29,216 nt of DNA. It comes from Candidatus Pelagibacter sp. (GTDB lineage: Bacteria; Pseudomonadota; Alphaproteobacteria; Pelagibacterales; Pelagibacteraceae). The notes below the pieces were generated by a model, which was given only the letters and a program-made list of their open reading frames with translations, was not told where the DNA came from and did no database searches. Both the position numbers and the translations under genes were made by a program. Location: NCBI GenBank assembly GCA_002704625.1, contig PAGZ01000011.1:1-29216 (forward strand), given 5' to 3'. This document shows, piece by piece, positions 1-7,365 of the stretch; positions within the stretch are counted from its first letter, which is position 1; each line of letters begins with the position of its first letter.

Positions 1-169
1 ATAAATAGCAATAAAATCAATAGTTTATATGTATAATAATTATTTTTTTACAATATTATTTTCATATTATCTGGCATATAAATAAACAAAAGAAAATCAC
101 ATGTATATAATTTAATATTTAACTAGATACATGTATTAGCAACGAAAAATATGCATATTTGTATTTGTA

Positions 170-189
170 TTATTATACTTAAATAATAA
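170..189. terminator. Inverted repeat over the RPB6 stop codon
   Basis: Positions 170-176 pair with 183-189 (7 bp, 6-base loop), and the RPB6 stop codon at 179-181 lies inside. This fits the Mimivirus-style hairpin that marks mRNA 3' ends. The arms are pure A/T, so chance is not excluded. Confidence 0.35.
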
Positions 190-985
190 GTTCTAGATCT
201 GAAACTCGCCAATATTCGCTACCACCATTTGGAATAGGCCGACGAATAATAAAAGGTATTTTTTTGGTAGCAAGCTCAAGAATTGCAATTGCGTAACCAG
301 TAACTACATTTGGGGGGGTTTTAACAAAAGGCTTTGCACCCTCATTAAGTTGTTTTGATCTAATTCCTATAATTCTGGCTTTTTCAAACTTAGTAAGGAA
401 GGGAAGCGTTCTATGAAGTTCATCCACTATAACACCATCTTTGTTGCGGGTTACTTTAGAAAGACTACGTACTTCATCATAATTATGCACTCGAGACTCC
501 GGGTGATGATTGTCAATATAGTTTGACAATACTTCTTTATCAAGTTTTTGAAAATATCCCTCGTCTTCATCTTCAGATGTATCTTCATCACTAGATTCAA
601 CATCATTTTCATCAGAGTTAAGTTTTACCTGAGAATCAACTGCAATAATTTTGCCTACTTGTGTGGGTTCATCTTCATCTTCATCTTCATCTACTTGTGT
701 GCGTTCATAATCCATTTCTTCATCATCAGGATTGCTCATAGTAGATTTGTTTAAATATTGTGGTGCTTTAAAATCTTCTTCATCTTCATATTCTTCTTCA
801 TCTGAACCCATGCCGCCGTATTCCATCTCATCTGAATCACCTATAATCTCTTTATCAATAAGAGCACCAATTTTTATTTTGGGTTTTACTGATTCTTCTT
901 GGTAATCATAATCCTCCTTAAATTCTTCATCTTGATTATCACTATCATAGCTTTGAATGCTTTCTTGTTCTTCAGAGTCGCTCAT
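179..985 (-). CDS. rpb6: RNA polymerase subunit RPB6 (RpoK/omega family) with long acidic N-terminus
   Basis: Small shared subunit of the multisubunit RNA polymerase that clamps the largest subunit. The C-terminal 75 residues (194-268) match the RPB6/omega core: LPFLTKFEKARIIGIRSKQL, then the PNVVTGYAIAILEL helix and a basic IIRRPIPNG strand, ending in an acidic LELII as family members do. The first ~190 residues are dominated by Asp/Glu runs and contain two TQV segments flanking a DEDEDEDE run. Cellular RPB6 is about 130-150 residues, so this 268-residue form has a much longer acidic arm. The ATG at 985 is preceded 41 bases upstream by a perfect AAAATTGA element, supporting this start. RPB9 lies just upstream on the same strand. 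Family call is strong; the role of the acidic arm is unknown. Confidence 0.93.
   Translation of the reverse strand: MSDSEEQESIQSYDSDNQDEEFKEDYDYQEESVKPKIKIGALIDKEIIGDSDEMEYGGMGSDEEEYEDEEDFKAPQYLNKSTMSNPDDEEMDYERTQVDEDEDEDEPTQVGKIIAVDSQVKLNSDENDVESSDEDTSEDEDEGYFQKLDKEVLSNYIDNHHPESRVHNYDEVRSLSKVTRNKDGVIVDELHRTLPFLTKFEKARIIGIRSKQLNEGAKPFVKTPPNVVTGYAIAILELATKKIPFIIRRPIPNGGSEYWRVSDLELII
668..691. repeat. Hexanucleotide microsatellite (TTCATC)x4 in RPB6
   Basis: Four perfect tandem copies of TTCATC on the plus strand encode the DEDEDEDE run in the acidic arm of RPB6. Such a tract can change length by slippage without breaking the reading frame. Confidence 0.85.
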
Positions 986-1025
986 GATTGGTATATAAAA
1001 AGAGAAATATTTAAATCGTTAATAA

Positions 1026-1033
1026 TCAATTTT
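1026..1033 (-). promoter_or_regulatory. Early-type promoter element AAAATTGA upstream of RPB6
   Basis: TCAATTTT on the plus strand reads AAAATTGA on the minus strand, 41 bases before the RPB6 ATG. It is identical to the Mimivirus early promoter motif, and the spacing matches the other copies in this window. Confidence 0.75.
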
Positions 1034-1038
1034 CTAAG

Positions 1039-1410
1039 TTATTGTTGATCATTTGTTCGCCATGTTGTATCACAATGAGCACACATATAAATATAGCGAA
1101 TATTTGTATCATCATATCTAATATAAATTACTTCGTTTTCTGTATCACCCTTGGCGCTAGGGCATTCTTGGTTAGGACATTTAATTGTTTTAATTCTAGG
1201 TAATGTAGGATCTTGTTTAGTATATTCATTAACGACGTGCATATATTTTTCTTCATTTCTATTTACTTGTGTTTTTAACACACAAGTGTCCGTAGCATCA
1301 ATATCATCTGATTCATGTCCACAATGTCGGCAATAATAAATAAGTTTATTTGCATCCGACTCTTTTACCTTAAGATAGTACATGTTCTCGCATTTAATAC
1401 AGAAATGCAT
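1039..1410 (-). CDS. rpb9: RNA polymerase subunit RPB9 (two zinc ribbons)
   Basis: Small RNA polymerase subunit involved in fidelity and transcript cleavage. The N-terminal zinc ribbon has C4-x2-C7 in HFCIKCENMYYL and C27-x2-C30 in YYCRHCGH. The hallmark DPTLPR motif follows at 67-72. The C-terminal ribbon has C78, C83, C110 and C113, ending CAHCDTTWR. The length of 123 residues is normal for RPB9 (about 110-125). DPTLPR and the FCxxCxNM opening favour RPB9 over TFIIS, and the Asp-Glu catalytic pair of TFIIS is absent from the second ribbon. It sits between E2 and RPB6 on one strand. A TATA-rich tract precedes the ATG rather than the AAAATTGA element. Confidence 0.92.
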   Translation of the reverse strand: MHFCIKCENMYYLKVKESDANKLIYYCRHCGHESDDIDATDTCVLKTQVNRNEEKYMHVVNEYTKQDPTLPRIKTIKCPNQECPSAKGDTENEVIYIRYDDTNIRYIYMCAHCDTTWRTNDQQ

Positions 1411-1417
1411 AGTGTGT

Positions 1418-1426
1418 TATATATAT
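1418..1426 (-). promoter_or_regulatory. TATA-rich late-type promoter tract before RPB9
   Basis: An alternating TATATATAT tract lies 7-16 bases upstream of the RPB9 ATG, and no AAAATTGA is near. Similar tracts occur before the virion-type genes, so it is read as a late-type element. Function is inferred from position only, and AT-rich DNA makes chance matches common. Confidence 0.35.
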
Positions 1427-1447
1427 CATGGATCTTTTTATCTTGTT

Positions 1448-2215
1448 TCATTTTTTCAGATTATTTTGTAATTCAATTAATTTATATTCAAGTCCATCAT
1501 AACTTATTTCACAATACATATTATACATACTTGTATAAACTTTACCATTTTCGACGATAACACTATCATGTTTTTTATTCCATGCTTCTATTGCCTTAAA
1601 TAAAGCGCTAAGCTTATTTTCAAAATTATCAATAAAGTCTTTTTTAGCAATGGTCAATAATTCTGGGAAAACCTGCGCAAATGAAGAATTATTTAAAATA
1701 TCATGAATGGATAATCCTATATTACGAAATCTGACGATTTCACTATATTTAAAATAATCTCTATGATTTTCACTACAACCAGGTTCATGCTGTAAAGGAC
1801 CATTTGTCATTATACTTCTTATTGTTAAAAGTACACTAGATATTGTTTGACAACCAGTCCAAGCATCTGTTGTATCCTCACCCTGCCAACTATTTAATAA
1901 TGACAAACATACCTTTCCATTTTTATACATATTTGGATGCATTCTTGTATAGCCATCATTTGTACAAAATGTTAATTTTGGTGGTGAATGTGGATAGTCT
2001 TCAGGAAATGAAAACTTAAATAAATAATAACCTCCATGATATGGTGTATCATCGGGTCCAATAATCATAGCTTGACCCTTGAGAATATTAGTTTCATTGT
2101 GAATGTAATGTATTCCAGTTAAGGGTTCTTTTTTTAGTTCTTTAATATCTTTAATTAACCGCTTTGCGGTTGCTTTGCTAATTATCACTTGTTTTTTATC
2201 AGAAGTCTTAGACAT
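1448..2215 (-). CDS. E2 ubiquitin-conjugating enzyme, UBE2Z-like
   Basis: Transfers activated ubiquitin from E1 to substrates or E3 ligases. The UBC fold spans roughly residues 13-165: ILKGQAMIIGPDDTPYHGG, FSFPEDYPHSPPK, the HPN motif at 93-95, and YKNGKVCLSLLNSW with predicted catalytic Cys103, then ISSVLLTIRSIM and NGPLQHEPG. The YKNGKVCLSLLNSW and EPG segments are closest to the UBE2Z/BIRC6-type E2 group rather than to small E2s. About 90 residues follow the core, with a helical region but no recognised domain. Mesomimiviruses and mimiviruses commonly encode E2s, presumably to redirect host ubiquitin. It is divergent from the D5 gene across a 131-base AT-rich spacer. The ATG at 2215 is the natural start. 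The target is unknown. Confidence 0.93.
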   Translation of the reverse strand: MSKTSDKKQVIISKATAKRLIKDIKELKKEPLTGIHYIHNETNILKGQAMIIGPDDTPYHGGYYLFKFSFPEDYPHSPPKLTFCTNDGYTRMHPNMYKNGKVCLSLLNSWQGEDTTDAWTGCQTISSVLLTIRSIMTNGPLQHEPGCSENHRDYFKYSEIVRFRNIGLSIHDILNNSSFAQVFPELLTIAKKDFIDNFENKLSALFKAIEAWNKKHDSVIVENGKVYTSMYNMYCEISYDGLEYKLIELQNNLKK

Positions 2216-2303
2216 AATCTCTCTTGTTAAAGATTAATATCTTGTTGGGTTTATATCCCTGTCTTTAACATATCTTTGTTTTTGGCTATAAAACATATGT
2301 CAA

Positions 2304-2311
2304 AAAATTGA
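2304..2311 (+). promoter_or_regulatory. Early-type promoter element AAAATTGA upstream of D5
   Basis: Perfect AAAATTGA within the 131-base divergent spacer between E2 and D5, 43 bases from motif start to the D5 ATG at 2347. Motif and spacing match the Mimivirus early promoter. Confidence 0.78.
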
Positions 2312-2346
2312 GATAAAATTATGTACTTCTTATATATCAATTAAAA

Positions 2347-5136
2347 ATGTCAAACCAAGCAACTGCAGCATTCGATGAGTTTGTTCGTTCCAGAGCGGCA
2401 GGAAACAGTCGGTTAAGCACTAATACCAGAATAGGTGATAAAGGTTTGAAAATATATGGTGGATCATATCACATTGAGGAGACTGAGTGGGATGGATTTA
2501 TTGAATTATATTATCAAAAAGTATTTGGTGATGGTGTATTGGAGTATCTTACTGAAAAGCAATTACAAGAAGGGGGACCAATGCTTGTAGACATAGATTT
2601 AAATTATGCTCCATCAATTAAAGATCGGCAGCATACAGACGATCATATTATTGATTTGATTGCCATGTATCTGGATAAACTAATATGTTATCTTGATGTA
2701 GAAGATGGAATGTCAATTAATATATTTGTACTTCAAAAGGCGAATGTGAATTGTCTTGATAATAAGACAAAGGATGGTGTTCACATTATCTTTGGTCTGC
2801 AAGTACCAAAGGGTGTTCAAAGTCTTGTTCGAGATGATATTGTCAAGGTAATCGGTGAAGTTTGGGAAGGACTTCCGACTAAGAATACATGGGATCAAGT
2901 TGTTGATGAAGGTGTTGCAAAAGGGCAAGTCAACTGGCAAATGTATGGTTCTAGAAAGCCCGGCAATGAAGCATATTTAATTCACAATCATTACATTGCG
3001 AAATTAAATAATAATGAATGGAGTCTTCCAGAAAAACAAACAGAAACATTTAATACACATAGATATATTCATCAATTACAGGCGGCTTATCGACAGCATC
3101 CTAAAACAACTATTAAGAGTGAGATGGAAGAAAAAATTGTAGAAGTCACGGCAAATCTTAATAGACGTGGAACAACTAAGAAGTCTGAGCCTACCTATAA
3201 TGGTGGCGCAAAAATAATTATTGATAGTGGACGCTTCAACAAAATTAAAGATGAAAATATGTTAAATGATGTTATTGAATACATGGTAGATGCACTAAGT
3301 GCATTCGAATATCGTCTGCGTGAAACACATGAGTTTGCTATGGCTTTACCAGAAGACTATTATGGACCAGGTAGTTATAATAAGTGGATTAGAGTTGGAT
3401 GGGCTCTGGCGAATACAAATCCACGAATGTTTCCTACTTGGTTGAAAATGTCTTGTCGCGATGTATGCCGTCAAACTTTGGCAGTGGGAGGCAAGTTTGA
3501 TTGGAAAAACTCAGTACAAGAAATGTTTACTCTTTGGAAAAGTTTTGATTGTAACAATCCAGACGGATTAACTCATCGTTCTATTATGTATTGGTGTAAA
3601 AGGGATAATCCAATTGAATATCAAAAAATCAGAACGCAAACAGTTGACTTCTTTATCGATCAAACTGTACAAGATAAAACAGAGTTTGATTTAGCACAAG
3701 TTTTGTATAATATATTTAAAGATCGATTTGTTTGTGTAAGCATTAAAAATAATTGTTGGTATGAATATCAAAATCATCGATGGTATGAGATTGATTCAGG
3801 TAGTACTCTTAGGTTATGTATTTCAAGAGAAATGCATAGTGAATACTTTAATCGACTGCAAGAGCTAACTAAGAAGATGCAGACCGTAGATCCTGCTTGT
3901 GCAGATTATGAACCCATGCGAACTAAGACTAGTAAGCTTGCAGATATAGCAGTAGATCTTAAAAAGACTGTTTGGAAAAACAATATTATGCGTGAGGCAC
4001 GAGAATTATTTTACGATAAAGACTTTATTAATAAACTAGATGAAAACCCATATCTCTTGTGTTTCAGTAATGGAGTAGTTGATTTCAAAGAAAAATGCAT
4101 ACGTCCTGGACAACCAGATGATTATATCTCGAAATGCACAAACATTGAATATAATCCAAACTTATTGAATCAAAATAAAATTGTTAGTAAAATTAATAAG
4201 TTTATTGAAGAATTATTTCCTAATCCAGAACTGAGAACATATATGTGGCAACATTTGGCTTCAGTTTTGATTGGTACTACAGAAAATCAAACATTCAACA
4301 TATATACAGGCTCTGGTCGCAATGGTAAATCCTGTTTGGTTGATCTTATGAGCAAAACTCTTGGTGATTACAAGGGAACTGTTCCAATTACGCTTATCAC
4401 TCAAAAGAGAAATAGTATTGGTAGTACATCTTCAGAGGTAGTAGCACTTATGGGCACAAGATATGCAGTTATGCAAGAACCTAGTAAAGGTGATAAAATT
4501 AATGAGGGTATTATGAAAGAAATTACTGGTGGTGATCCTATTCAGGGCAGAGCTTTGTTTAAAGATACTGTAACTTTCATTCCACAGTTCAAACTTGTTG
4601 TGTGTACGAATACATTGTTTGATATTAAAAGTAATGATGATGGTACTTGGCGTCGCATTCGTGTTTGTGATTTTGAATCAAAGTTTTTGGAAAAGCCATA
4701 TGAAGATGAAGTTCACTTTCCACAAGAACAGTTTCCATATCAGTTTCAGCTTGATAAAAAGCTAGATGAACAATTTGAAGAATGGGCGCCTGTATTTGGT
4801 GCAATGCTAGTACAAAATGCATTCAAGACTCAAGGAAATGTAAAAGATTGTGACGCAGTTTTGTCTAGTAGTAATGAATACAGAGAAGGACAAGATTATC
4901 TTGCGGAGTTTACCAAGGAAAATATCGAGCGTCATGACGGCAGTAAAGTTAAGAAGCAGGAGGTGATGGCAACATTTCGAGAATGGTATCAAACTAATTA
5001 TGGTCGCGGAGTACCAAAAGCAAGAGAGCTATATGATTATCTTACAAAACGATTTGGAGCTTATAAGAATGGCTGGCATAATGTGAGAATTATATATGAG
5101 GAAGAGGAAGATGCAATGAATGAACTTATGAGCTAA
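2347..5136 (+). CDS. D5-type primase-helicase (AEP primase fused to SF3 helicase)
   Basis: Essential replication protein of nucleocytoplasmic large DNA viruses: it unwinds the fork and is expected to make primers. The N-terminal third looks like an archaeo-eukaryotic primase, with the acidic metal motif MLVDIDL (79-85) and a DGVHIIFGL segment resembling the sxH motif. The D5_N-like middle leads into the superfamily 3 helicase. Its Walker A is GSGRNGKS (655-662), followed by Walker B-like YAVMQEP, an ITGGDPIQGRALF segment, and sensor-1-like LVVCTN. Overall length (929) fits the mimivirus D5 family. The ATG at 2347 follows a perfect AAAATTGA element, suggesting early expression. The stop codon lies within the left arm of a perfect 12-bp inverted repeat. 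No intein or intron interrupts the motifs. Confidence 0.93.
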   Translation: MSNQATAAFDEFVRSRAAGNSRLSTNTRIGDKGLKIYGGSYHIEETEWDGFIELYYQKVFGDGVLEYLTEKQLQEGGPMLVDIDLNYAPSIKDRQHTDDHIIDLIAMYLDKLICYLDVEDGMSINIFVLQKANVNCLDNKTKDGVHIIFGLQVPKGVQSLVRDDIVKVIGEVWEGLPTKNTWDQVVDEGVAKGQVNWQMYGSRKPGNEAYLIHNHYIAKLNNNEWSLPEKQTETFNTHRYIHQLQAAYRQHPKTTIKSEMEEKIVEVTANLNRRGTTKKSEPTYNGGAKIIIDSGRFNKIKDENMLNDVIEYMVDALSAFEYRLRETHEFAMALPEDYYGPGSYNKWIRVGWALANTNPRMFPTWLKMSCRDVCRQTLAVGGKFDWKNSVQEMFTLWKSFDCNNPDGLTHRSIMYWCKRDNPIEYQKIRTQTVDFFIDQTVQDKTEFDLAQVLYNIFKDRFVCVSIKNNCWYEYQNHRWYEIDSGSTLRLCISREMHSEYFNRLQELTKKMQTVDPACADYEPMRTKTSKLADIAVDLKKTVWKNNIMREARELFYDKDFINKLDENPYLLCFSNGVVDFKEKCIRPGQPDDYISKCTNIEYNPNLLNQNKIVSKINKFIEELFPNPELRTYMWQHLASVLIGTTENQTFNIYTGSGRNGKSCLVDLMSKTLGDYKGTVPITLITQKRNSIGSTSSEVVALMGTRYAVMQEPSKGDKINEGIMKEITGGDPIQGRALFKDTVTFIPQFKLVVCTNTLFDIKSNDDGTWRRIRVCDFESKFLEKPYEDEVHFPQEQFPYQFQLDKKLDEQFEEWAPVFGAMLVQNAFKTQGNVKDCDAVLSSSNEYREGQDYLAEFTKENIERHDGSKVKKQEVMATFREWYQTNYGRGVPKARELYDYLTKRFGAYKNGWHNVRIIYEEEEDAMNELMS

Positions 5137-5172
5137 GTAAAATAATAATAGTTATCAATAATTATTTTACTT
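5135..5172. terminator. 12-bp perfect hairpin over the D5 stop codon
   Basis: AAGTAAAATAAT (5135-5146) is the exact reverse complement of 5161-5172, with a 14-base loop. The TAA stop at 5134-5136 overlaps the left arm. Mimivirus mRNAs end at such hairpins, so this is the likely 3' end signal of D5. Confidence 0.7.
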
Positions 5173-5200
5173 TTTGCACTTTGCATCTGCATTTTTTAAT

Positions 5201-5208
5201 AAAATTGA
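5201..5208 (+). promoter_or_regulatory. Early-type promoter element AAAATTGA upstream of the 66-residue membrane protein
   Basis: Perfect AAAATTGA, 40 bases from motif start to the ATG at 5241. It decides the start: the longer frame would begin at a TTG at 5181, upstream of the promoter itself. Confidence 0.75.
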
Positions 5209-5240
5209 AACGATATTCTTCGTCCTTATTATCTAATAGC

Positions 5241-5441
5241 ATGATATCATTCGAAGACATATTCAATACTATGGTGTTTCTTGCTGTAGCTTATTACTTC
5301 ATGTATATATTAATCAATAATAATGCAACATATTTACTCTGGGTCGCATTGTTGATAATAACTCTTGTCAGTTGTCTTGTTATTTTGGCAGATGTGTGGA
5401 TACGCAATATCGAACGTTCTAAAAATATTGCGTATGAATAA
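5241..5441 (+). CDS. Small two-helix membrane protein, 66 residues
   Basis: I do not recognise the family. The protein starts MISFEDIFNTM and has two strongly hydrophobic segments, about 7-25 (MVFLAVAYYFMYILI) and 32-53 (LLWVALLIITLVSCLVILA), then a short basic tail (RNIERSK). A hairpin-like two-helix topology is likely. The ATG at 5241 is chosen over an in-frame TTG at 5181 because a perfect AAAATTGA sits at 5201-5208, exactly the spacing seen for the other early-type genes. It follows D5 on the same strand and faces the minus-strand virion block. Its promoter suggests early expression, unlike the neighbouring membrane-protein genes, so a host-membrane role is as likely as a virion role. Confidence 0.7.
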   Translation: MISFEDIFNTMVFLAVAYYFMYILINNNATYLLWVALLIITLVSCLVILADVWIRNIERSKNIAYE

Positions 5442-5471
5442 AGGCTTCAAGAAGAGGGATCTCCAACAAAT

Positions 5472-5515
5472 AATAGTATGGTAAAAGAATTAGATACAAA
5501 AGTCATTATACTATT
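5472..5515. terminator. Inverted repeat between convergent genes
   Basis: AATAGTAT (5472-5479) pairs with ATACTATT (5508-5515), extended by G-T wobbles, around a 28-base loop. It lies between the plus-strand 66-residue gene and the minus-strand gene whose stop codon (5511-5513) falls in the right arm, so it could end both transcripts. Confidence 0.45.
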
Positions 5516-6344
5516 GGTCTAGATTAATAAAGACATTTTTAGGCACTTTATTTTTATAAACCCATGCGATTTCATTGTAAATATACACTATAAATCTTGC
5601 GATGTAATATACTGAAAATGGAAACAATATAAATCCTAATGGTTCTAACCATCCCTTTAATGATGAATAAAATGCTTCTTGATAAAAAGGACCCATATAC
5701 AAAAATGCAATTACTAACACAACATATAAATATAATAAGGCCTTTCCAAAGTCATGTAACGAATCTTTTGACCAATTAGAATATACAACTCTTCTATCAT
5801 TAGTGTCAACTTGTTTAATATCATCATCAATAGCTTTTTCTAATGCTTTATTTTCATCTAATCTAATTTTCAAAAGTTCTTTCAATCTTGTCAAAGCTTT
5901 TGTTTCAGCAGTATAATCATCAATTAAAACTTTCATTTCTTGAACAAACTTATTGTGTTTTTCTGTACTATTTTCTAGTTTTACTTGACCTTTTTTTCGA
6001 TAACGATCTAATAACATATTGTTATAAGCCATTATGCCTTTATCAAAAATCCAATATTTTTTCTCAGCTTCTGCAGTCTTAGTTGGAGCATTTTTTTCTG
6101 TATATTCTGCAGCTTTCCATTTTTCACGTAATTTATCTATTTTCTTTCGTCTTTGGCATGCAGGATCGCACGTTAATAAATCATTTAAATGTACCATAGT
6201 TTTTTGCATTTCATCTTGACTCATTCCTGCCATTGCTGCTTGATTTTGTGAAAAGGTTTTCTGAGCTTGTTTAATTTGATCATCAGAATAATTCGCTGAT
6301 ATATTATTCATAACAGTATTTAATTGTTGACAGTGGTCTCCCAT
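5511..6344 (-). CDS. Coiled-coil protein with two C-terminal membrane helices (virion-type)
   Basis: No enzymatic motif. Residues 20-55 are a Gln/Met-rich helix. A CDPAC motif (59-63) precedes a charged helical stretch (RRKKIDKLREKWKAAEY) and the segment KKYWIFDKGIMAYNNMLLDRY. A long coiled coil covers about 120-182, then NDRRVVY and two membrane segments at about 199-219 and 234-257, with a short charged C-terminus. I recall this CDPACxxxxK...A.KKYW layout as recurrent in mesomimivirus membrane proteins; no function is established to my knowledge. It is the last gene of a seven-gene minus-strand block with 11-76 base gaps. Likely a virion inner-membrane component, by context. Confidence 0.85.
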   Translation of the reverse strand: MGDHCQQLNTVMNNISANYSDDQIKQAQKTFSQNQAAMAGMSQDEMQKTMVHLNDLLTCDPACQRRKKIDKLREKWKAAEYTEKNAPTKTAEAEKKYWIFDKGIMAYNNMLLDRYRKKGQVKLENSTEKHNKFVQEMKVLIDDYTAETKALTRLKELLKIRLDENKALEKAIDDDIKQVDTNDRRVVYSNWSKDSLHDFGKALLYLYVVLVIAFLYMGPFYQEAFYSSLKGWLEPLGFILFPFSVYYIARFIVYIYNEIAWVYKNKVPKNVFINLDQ

Positions 6345-6376
6345 AATTGCTTATATTACAATAAGAAGAAATTATG
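6342..6376. terminator. Hairpin between the 311- and 277-residue genes
   Basis: CATAATT (6342-6348) pairs with AATTATG (6370-6376), and inside it CTTAT (6350-6354) pairs with ATAAG (6361-6365) around a 6-base loop. It lies 4 bases beyond the stop of the upstream gene and includes the start codon of the downstream gene. Confidence 0.5.
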
Positions 6377-6380
6377 ATTA

Positions 6381-7316
6381 TTAAACTTTTACAAAGTTGC
6401 TCGATGCGTCTGAATATGGTTTAACTACGTTAGTATTCGGCTTAAATGGGCAAGATCCGGATGCAACTTGTACAAATGATGGCTGAAATCCTTCATTCTG
6501 AAACCCTTCAATACACTTCTGTTTTTCATCATCATATTTGGTGCCTGATGCACAGCATGCGGATCCAATACATCCTAGACCCATATTTTTGGCAAATGAG
6601 TTGACATCATCTTCAATCTCTTGAGTTGCACCTTGTAACTGTTGCTTGTCATATTCATAAACAGTTAGGTTATTTGCATCAGGATCCCAACTCCAATCAA
6701 ACTCATCGAAGTTCATATTATTTCTAGAACTAATATTTATAGCCTTCCTAATTACAAAGAAACCGCCAATAACAATAATGAGTGCCATTACACCATTTGC
6801 TATATTTTTAGGAATCCATCCTTTTTTGGCACATATTGCTAGAATTAGCAGTGGAGCACAAACCATAATTATTAATTTCATAAACTCGCTTTGAGCATGA
6901 TATTTAGAAGCATAGTATGTATTAATTTCTACCATTCGCATCTTATTTGATTTAGTTTCTGAAAGAAGATTCATATTTTTTTTTGCATTATTAAGTTCTT
7001 GTTCCATTACACCAGTAACAGTCATTTGATCAACTAAATCAATTCTAGATTCTGCAACGCGCCCCTGCATAGATGCATACATTGCCTCTAATTCTTGAAA
7101 CATAGTCATTCTCATCGTAGAAAGTTCATTGATCTTCTTAACAATTGCATCTTGATCACTGGATATTCCACCACTTGCTGCAGAAGCTTCTAAGTCGCTG
7201 TAAAGTTTTTTCTCCTGTTGTTGCAATAGATTAATATTATTTAAAATAGCCACTTGTCTATCTTCGGCCTGTTTTAATGTTACATCAGATAACTCAGCAT
7301 TGCCTGGATTACTCAT
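6381..7316 (-). CDS. Coiled-coil, two-helix membrane protein with Cys-rich IEGF tail (virion-type)
   Basis: The N-terminal ~140 residues form alpha-helical coiled coil (LLQQQEKKLYSDLEA, MFQELEAMYASM, MEQELNNAKKNMNLL). Then come KMRMVEINTYYASKY, two membrane helices at about 147-163 and 170-188, and the segment NMNFDEFDWSWDPDANN. The tail carries Cys249, 254, 255, 268 and 289 and IEGFQNEGF (269-277). Odd cysteine number and a compact Cys cluster suggest disulfides, which viral redox enzymes could form in virion membrane proteins. The same coiled-coil-plus-two-helix plan is seen in neighbours on both sides. A TATA-rich tract sits right before the ATG. Likely late virion membrane protein; exact role unknown. 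Confidence 0.87.
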   Translation of the reverse strand: MSNPGNAELSDVTLKQAEDRQVAILNNINLLQQQEKKLYSDLEASAASGGISSDQDAIVKKINELSTMRMTMFQELEAMYASMQGRVAESRIDLVDQMTVTGVMEQELNNAKKNMNLLSETKSNKMRMVEINTYYASKYHAQSEFMKLIIMVCAPLLILAICAKKGWIPKNIANGVMALIIVIGGFFVIRKAINISSRNNMNFDEFDWSWDPDANNLTVYEYDKQQLQGATQEIEDDVNSFAKNMGLGCIGSACCASGTKYDDEKQKCIEGFQNEGFQPSFVQVASGSCPFKPNTNVVKPYSDASSNFVKV

Positions 7317-7332
7317 TGTATATATATTAAAA

Positions 7333-7357
7333 ATAAGATAATATATCTACATCTTAT
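7333..7357. terminator. 7-bp inverted repeat after the 474-residue gene
   Basis: ATAAGAT (7333-7339) pairs with ATCTTAT (7351-7357), 11-base loop, 9 bases past the stop codon of the gene ending at 7366. Likely transcript end signal. Confidence 0.45.
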
Positions 7358-7365
7358 GTGTTGAT

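Noticed and set aside
1..178. Possible partial gene at the left edge
   Set aside because: All frames on both strands hit stops within a few codons; the stretch is AT-rich with no clear signal beyond the hairpin at the RPB6 stop.
5181..5240. N-terminal extension of the 66-residue membrane protein from a TTG at 5181
   Set aside because: The early-type promoter at 5201-5208 lies inside this stretch, so transcripts would not contain the TTG.
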